Part shown: one piece after another, positions 62,250-64,000 of the stretch
Layout: each line of letters opens with the position of its first letter
How positions within the stretch are numbered: position 1 is the first letter of the stretch
NCBI GenBank assembly: GCA_036250225.1
Contig: JAPZLL010000017.1
Location: 671,330 to 735,329 of the forward strand
Direction of reading: 5' to 3'
DNA: 64,000 nt
From: Cercophora sp. LCS_1
Lineage: Eukaryota; Ascomycota; Sordariomycetes; Sordariales; Lasiosphaeriaceae
The notes under the pieces: generated by a model
Told to the model about the DNA's origin: nothing
The model's database searches: none
What the model saw: only the letters and a program-made list of their open reading frames with translations
Translations under genes and position numbers: made by a program

Positions 62250-63414
62250 ATGGACTGGGGAAGCCTTCCAACCCCCTCACACTTGCCTTCTGGAGACTGG
62301 GGCAACCCCTTAGACGACGAAGATCATTCTGAGCCCAAAGATATCAACGATGCTGCACCCTTTCGCTATTCCCCAATCCAGTCGCGAGAGCGCGAGATTA
62401 GGATCTTATATCTTCGGGGTAGCCATGGTGGCAATGGCATACCTACCGGAGTCCTCAAAGACCAATACCTCCATTCCAAACCAGAGTACATTGCCTTGTC
62501 CTACGTCTGGGGTGATTCAACCGAAAGGCTACCCATTTTCCTCAATGGTCATCGTTTCTTCGTTGGATTAAACCTCTACTCGGCGCTTGAGCACCTTCGA
62601 CAACGTGCAGGCTCACATGAGCTCTTCATCGCCATTTGGATTGACGCCGTCTGCATCAATCAAGAGGATAACGAGGAAAAGGGCAGCCAAGTCCAGATGA
62701 TGGGAGACATCTACTCCTCGTCTCTGTTCACCCTCAGCTGGCTAGGACCAGAAGCAGACGACAGCGACCTCGCCATCAAGGCCCTCGATTACATCGGTGA
62801 ACAATGCCTCGATCACCCCGACGGCCCGGCTCTCCAGGAACGCCACGAGCTGTTCACCAAGATCCTACCGCCTGACCAGTCATCCCTGCCTTTGCGTTTT
62901 CCGGCCGATGCTGTGGTCGCCCTGCTAAGCCGCCCATACTGGCGCCGCATCTGGATCGTGCAGAAGGTGATTCTGCCGCCAACAGTCTTTGTTGTCTGCG
63001 GCGAAGCCATTACAACGCTTGGAGCTCTCGGCGTGGGCTTCGTGGCCCTCTTCGAGCTCCCCATGCTCAACTCCACACTGGGCGGATCTTTGACCAGTCG
63101 GATTCAACCACTCGCTCCCGTCATGAAATGCGATCCCAGGCTCATCCAAGCGGCGCTGGGGCAGAGTGTGGAAAAGAAGTTGCCTTTGGCCAGCCGCCTC
63201 CAAAAAAATCACTCAGATGGGGGCTACGAACCCTCGCGACCATGTGTTTGGGCTTTTGGGGCTAGTTAGCGACCTAGATGATCTTGGGATCAAGGCTGAC
63301 TACACCTTGTCCCCAGAGGAGCTCTCCACCCGTGTCACAGCCGCGTTGTTGAAACAGGCAGTTCACCACCCTAAAATCGACACCATGAATTTCCCTTTCC
63401 TTCTTCGGAACTGA
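62250..63414 (+). pseudogene. Frameshifted, truncated HET-domain gene
   Basis: From the ATG at 62250 the frame gives a normal HET N-terminal domain: YIALSYVWGDST, IAIWIDAVCINQEDNEEKGSQVQ, SRPYWRRIWIVQKVILPP. The expected DPRDHVFGLLGL block appears only in the +1 frame (from about 63200: MGATNPRDHVFGLLGLVSD), next to a seven-A run at 63205-63212, so a one-base slip there breaks the gene. No convincing intron bridges the frames. In the second frame the protein stops at 63414 inside the dispersed repeat, so the C-terminal half is missing, replaced by repeat and LTR-like sequence. QK instead of the usual QE in the third HET block is also atypical. Confidence 0.75.
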
Positions 63415-63548
63415 GCGGTTGCCGCCTTGGCCTGAGCCAGACTGAGCCAGACTGAGCGAGGGGGTCACAGTTCTGGGCTGCCTCGGCTACAGTTGCCACG
63501 GGTCTAAAACGGCGGTGGAGTTACGAGGGCCCAGTTTTGGGACCTCTA
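63353..63548 (+). repeat. Dispersed repeat, copy B, truncating the HET gene
   Basis: Near-identical to 2840..3032. It begins within the last codons of the HET frame (KQAVHHPKIDTMNF) and ends abruptly at 'gacctcta', where LTR-like DNA starts. See copy A for the uninterrupted form. Confidence 0.85.
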
Positions 63549-64000
63549 TGTCACAACCCAGGTCATGACCTCAAGGAGGGAGCACGGGCCAACTACGGAA
63601 CACCAATTATTGGGGTGCAACGACCCACAAAGCCCCAGTGGACCAATCAGGGAGGACCCGGTGGTCCTGGACCCAGCCTCGGGTCCTTAATGCTCGGGTC
63701 CACAGAAGAACTAATGAGATTGGGCCCGGCCCCAATGGACCCGGCCTTGGATCCAGTAAACTTGGGTCCTGGAGGAATATCATGAGTATATAATTACAAT
63801 AGTTGTGCCCACAACAGTGTAAGGACTTTTGGATCCTTATGCTAATAATACATTATTTTTGAGTACTATTCAGTAAAACCCATTGTCCGGGACTTTAGAG
63901 TCTGTTAAAACAGGGTGCTGCCCACAGGGCTCGTAGTACGTAGCCAGGCAGCTTACAGTGGGTTTACCCACTGTAATACGCAGCGGAAGACTTGTGCGGA
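63549..64000. mobile_element. Probable LTR of a retroelement, cut by window end
   Basis: Begins TGTCACAACCC exactly where copy B of the repeat breaks off, the form expected of a 5' LTR end (TG start). It contains a 12-bp perfect palindrome (AGGTCATGACCT, 63560-63571), many GGACCC/GGGTCC units, a TATA-like motif (gagtatataatt, about 63785) and AATAATA-like motifs near 63840. The other LTR end, primer-binding site and coding region would lie beyond the window. Orientation and class (Gypsy or Copia) are not determined. Confidence 0.6.
63953..63976. repeat. Perfect hairpin in the LTR-like region
   Basis: TTACAGTGGGT, two T, then ACCCACTGTAA: eleven-base arms with a two-base loop, perfectly complementary. 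Confidence 0.85.

Noticed and set aside
63537..63785. 82-codon frame in the LTR-like region
   Set aside because: The Gly/Pro-rich reading comes from the GGACCC/GGGTCC units of non-coding LTR-like DNA.

Overview
This window is nuclear DNA of a filamentous ascomycete (Pezizomycotina, probably a Sordariomycete). The evidence is genes with short introns (about 44-116 nt, GT..AG, CTAAC/CTGAC branch sites), fungus-restricted families (HET, CFEM, DUF4360, AA9, CAP59, UstYa/DUF3328), an intron-bearing nuclear tRNA, and the clustered fungal biotin genes with a fused bioDA. All exon joins below were read by eye from splice signals and frame continuity.

Left part (1-12.5 kb): a membrane protein cut by the window edge, a small Cys-rich protein, a HET C-terminal remnant beside a dispersed repeat, a broken secreted-protein gene, then secreted or enzymatic genes (DUF4360, NTF2-like, berberine-bridge-type FAD oxidase, AA9 polysaccharide monooxygenase) and a tRNA-Ala(UGC). 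Middle-left (12.6-34 kb): a large membrane protein, a CAP59-family glycosyltransferase, a conserved fungal protein with an apparent frameshift, a HET protein, a divergent actin-like protein, a Cys-rich effector candidate, a C2H2 zinc-finger protein, a GNAT acetyltransferase, an HXXXD acyltransferase, a second HET protein and a zinc-finger DEDDh exonuclease.

The 34.6-41 kb segment looks like a self/non-self recognition island. Two paralogous, divergently transcribed AIG1-like GTPases with long coiled coils sit next to a HET-ankyrin protein. Five HET loci lie in 64 kb, and two of them, near the window ends, are broken.

The 41.5-49.7 kb segment is the most interesting. A UstYa-type oxidase (two HxxHC motifs, N-terminal membrane anchor) is divergently paired with a small secreted precursor carrying three Kex2-flanked 13-residue repeats. 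This is the hallmark of a dikaritin-type ribosomal peptide (RiPP) locus. A 2-oxoglutarate/Fe(II) dioxygenase, an NCS1-type transporter, a polytopic membrane protein and a secreted cupredoxin flank it and may or may not belong to it. The repeat has no Tyr and is acidic, unlike the ustiloxin, phomopsin and asperipin cores known to me.

Right part (50.6-64 kb): a CFEM membrane protein, the complete late biotin pathway (bioDA, bioF, bioB), an SRR1-domain protein, a CorA-like membrane protein, and a frameshifted HET gene. The HET gene runs into a second copy of the left-hand dispersed repeat, and that copy is itself interrupted by what looks like the start of an LTR retroelement running off the window.
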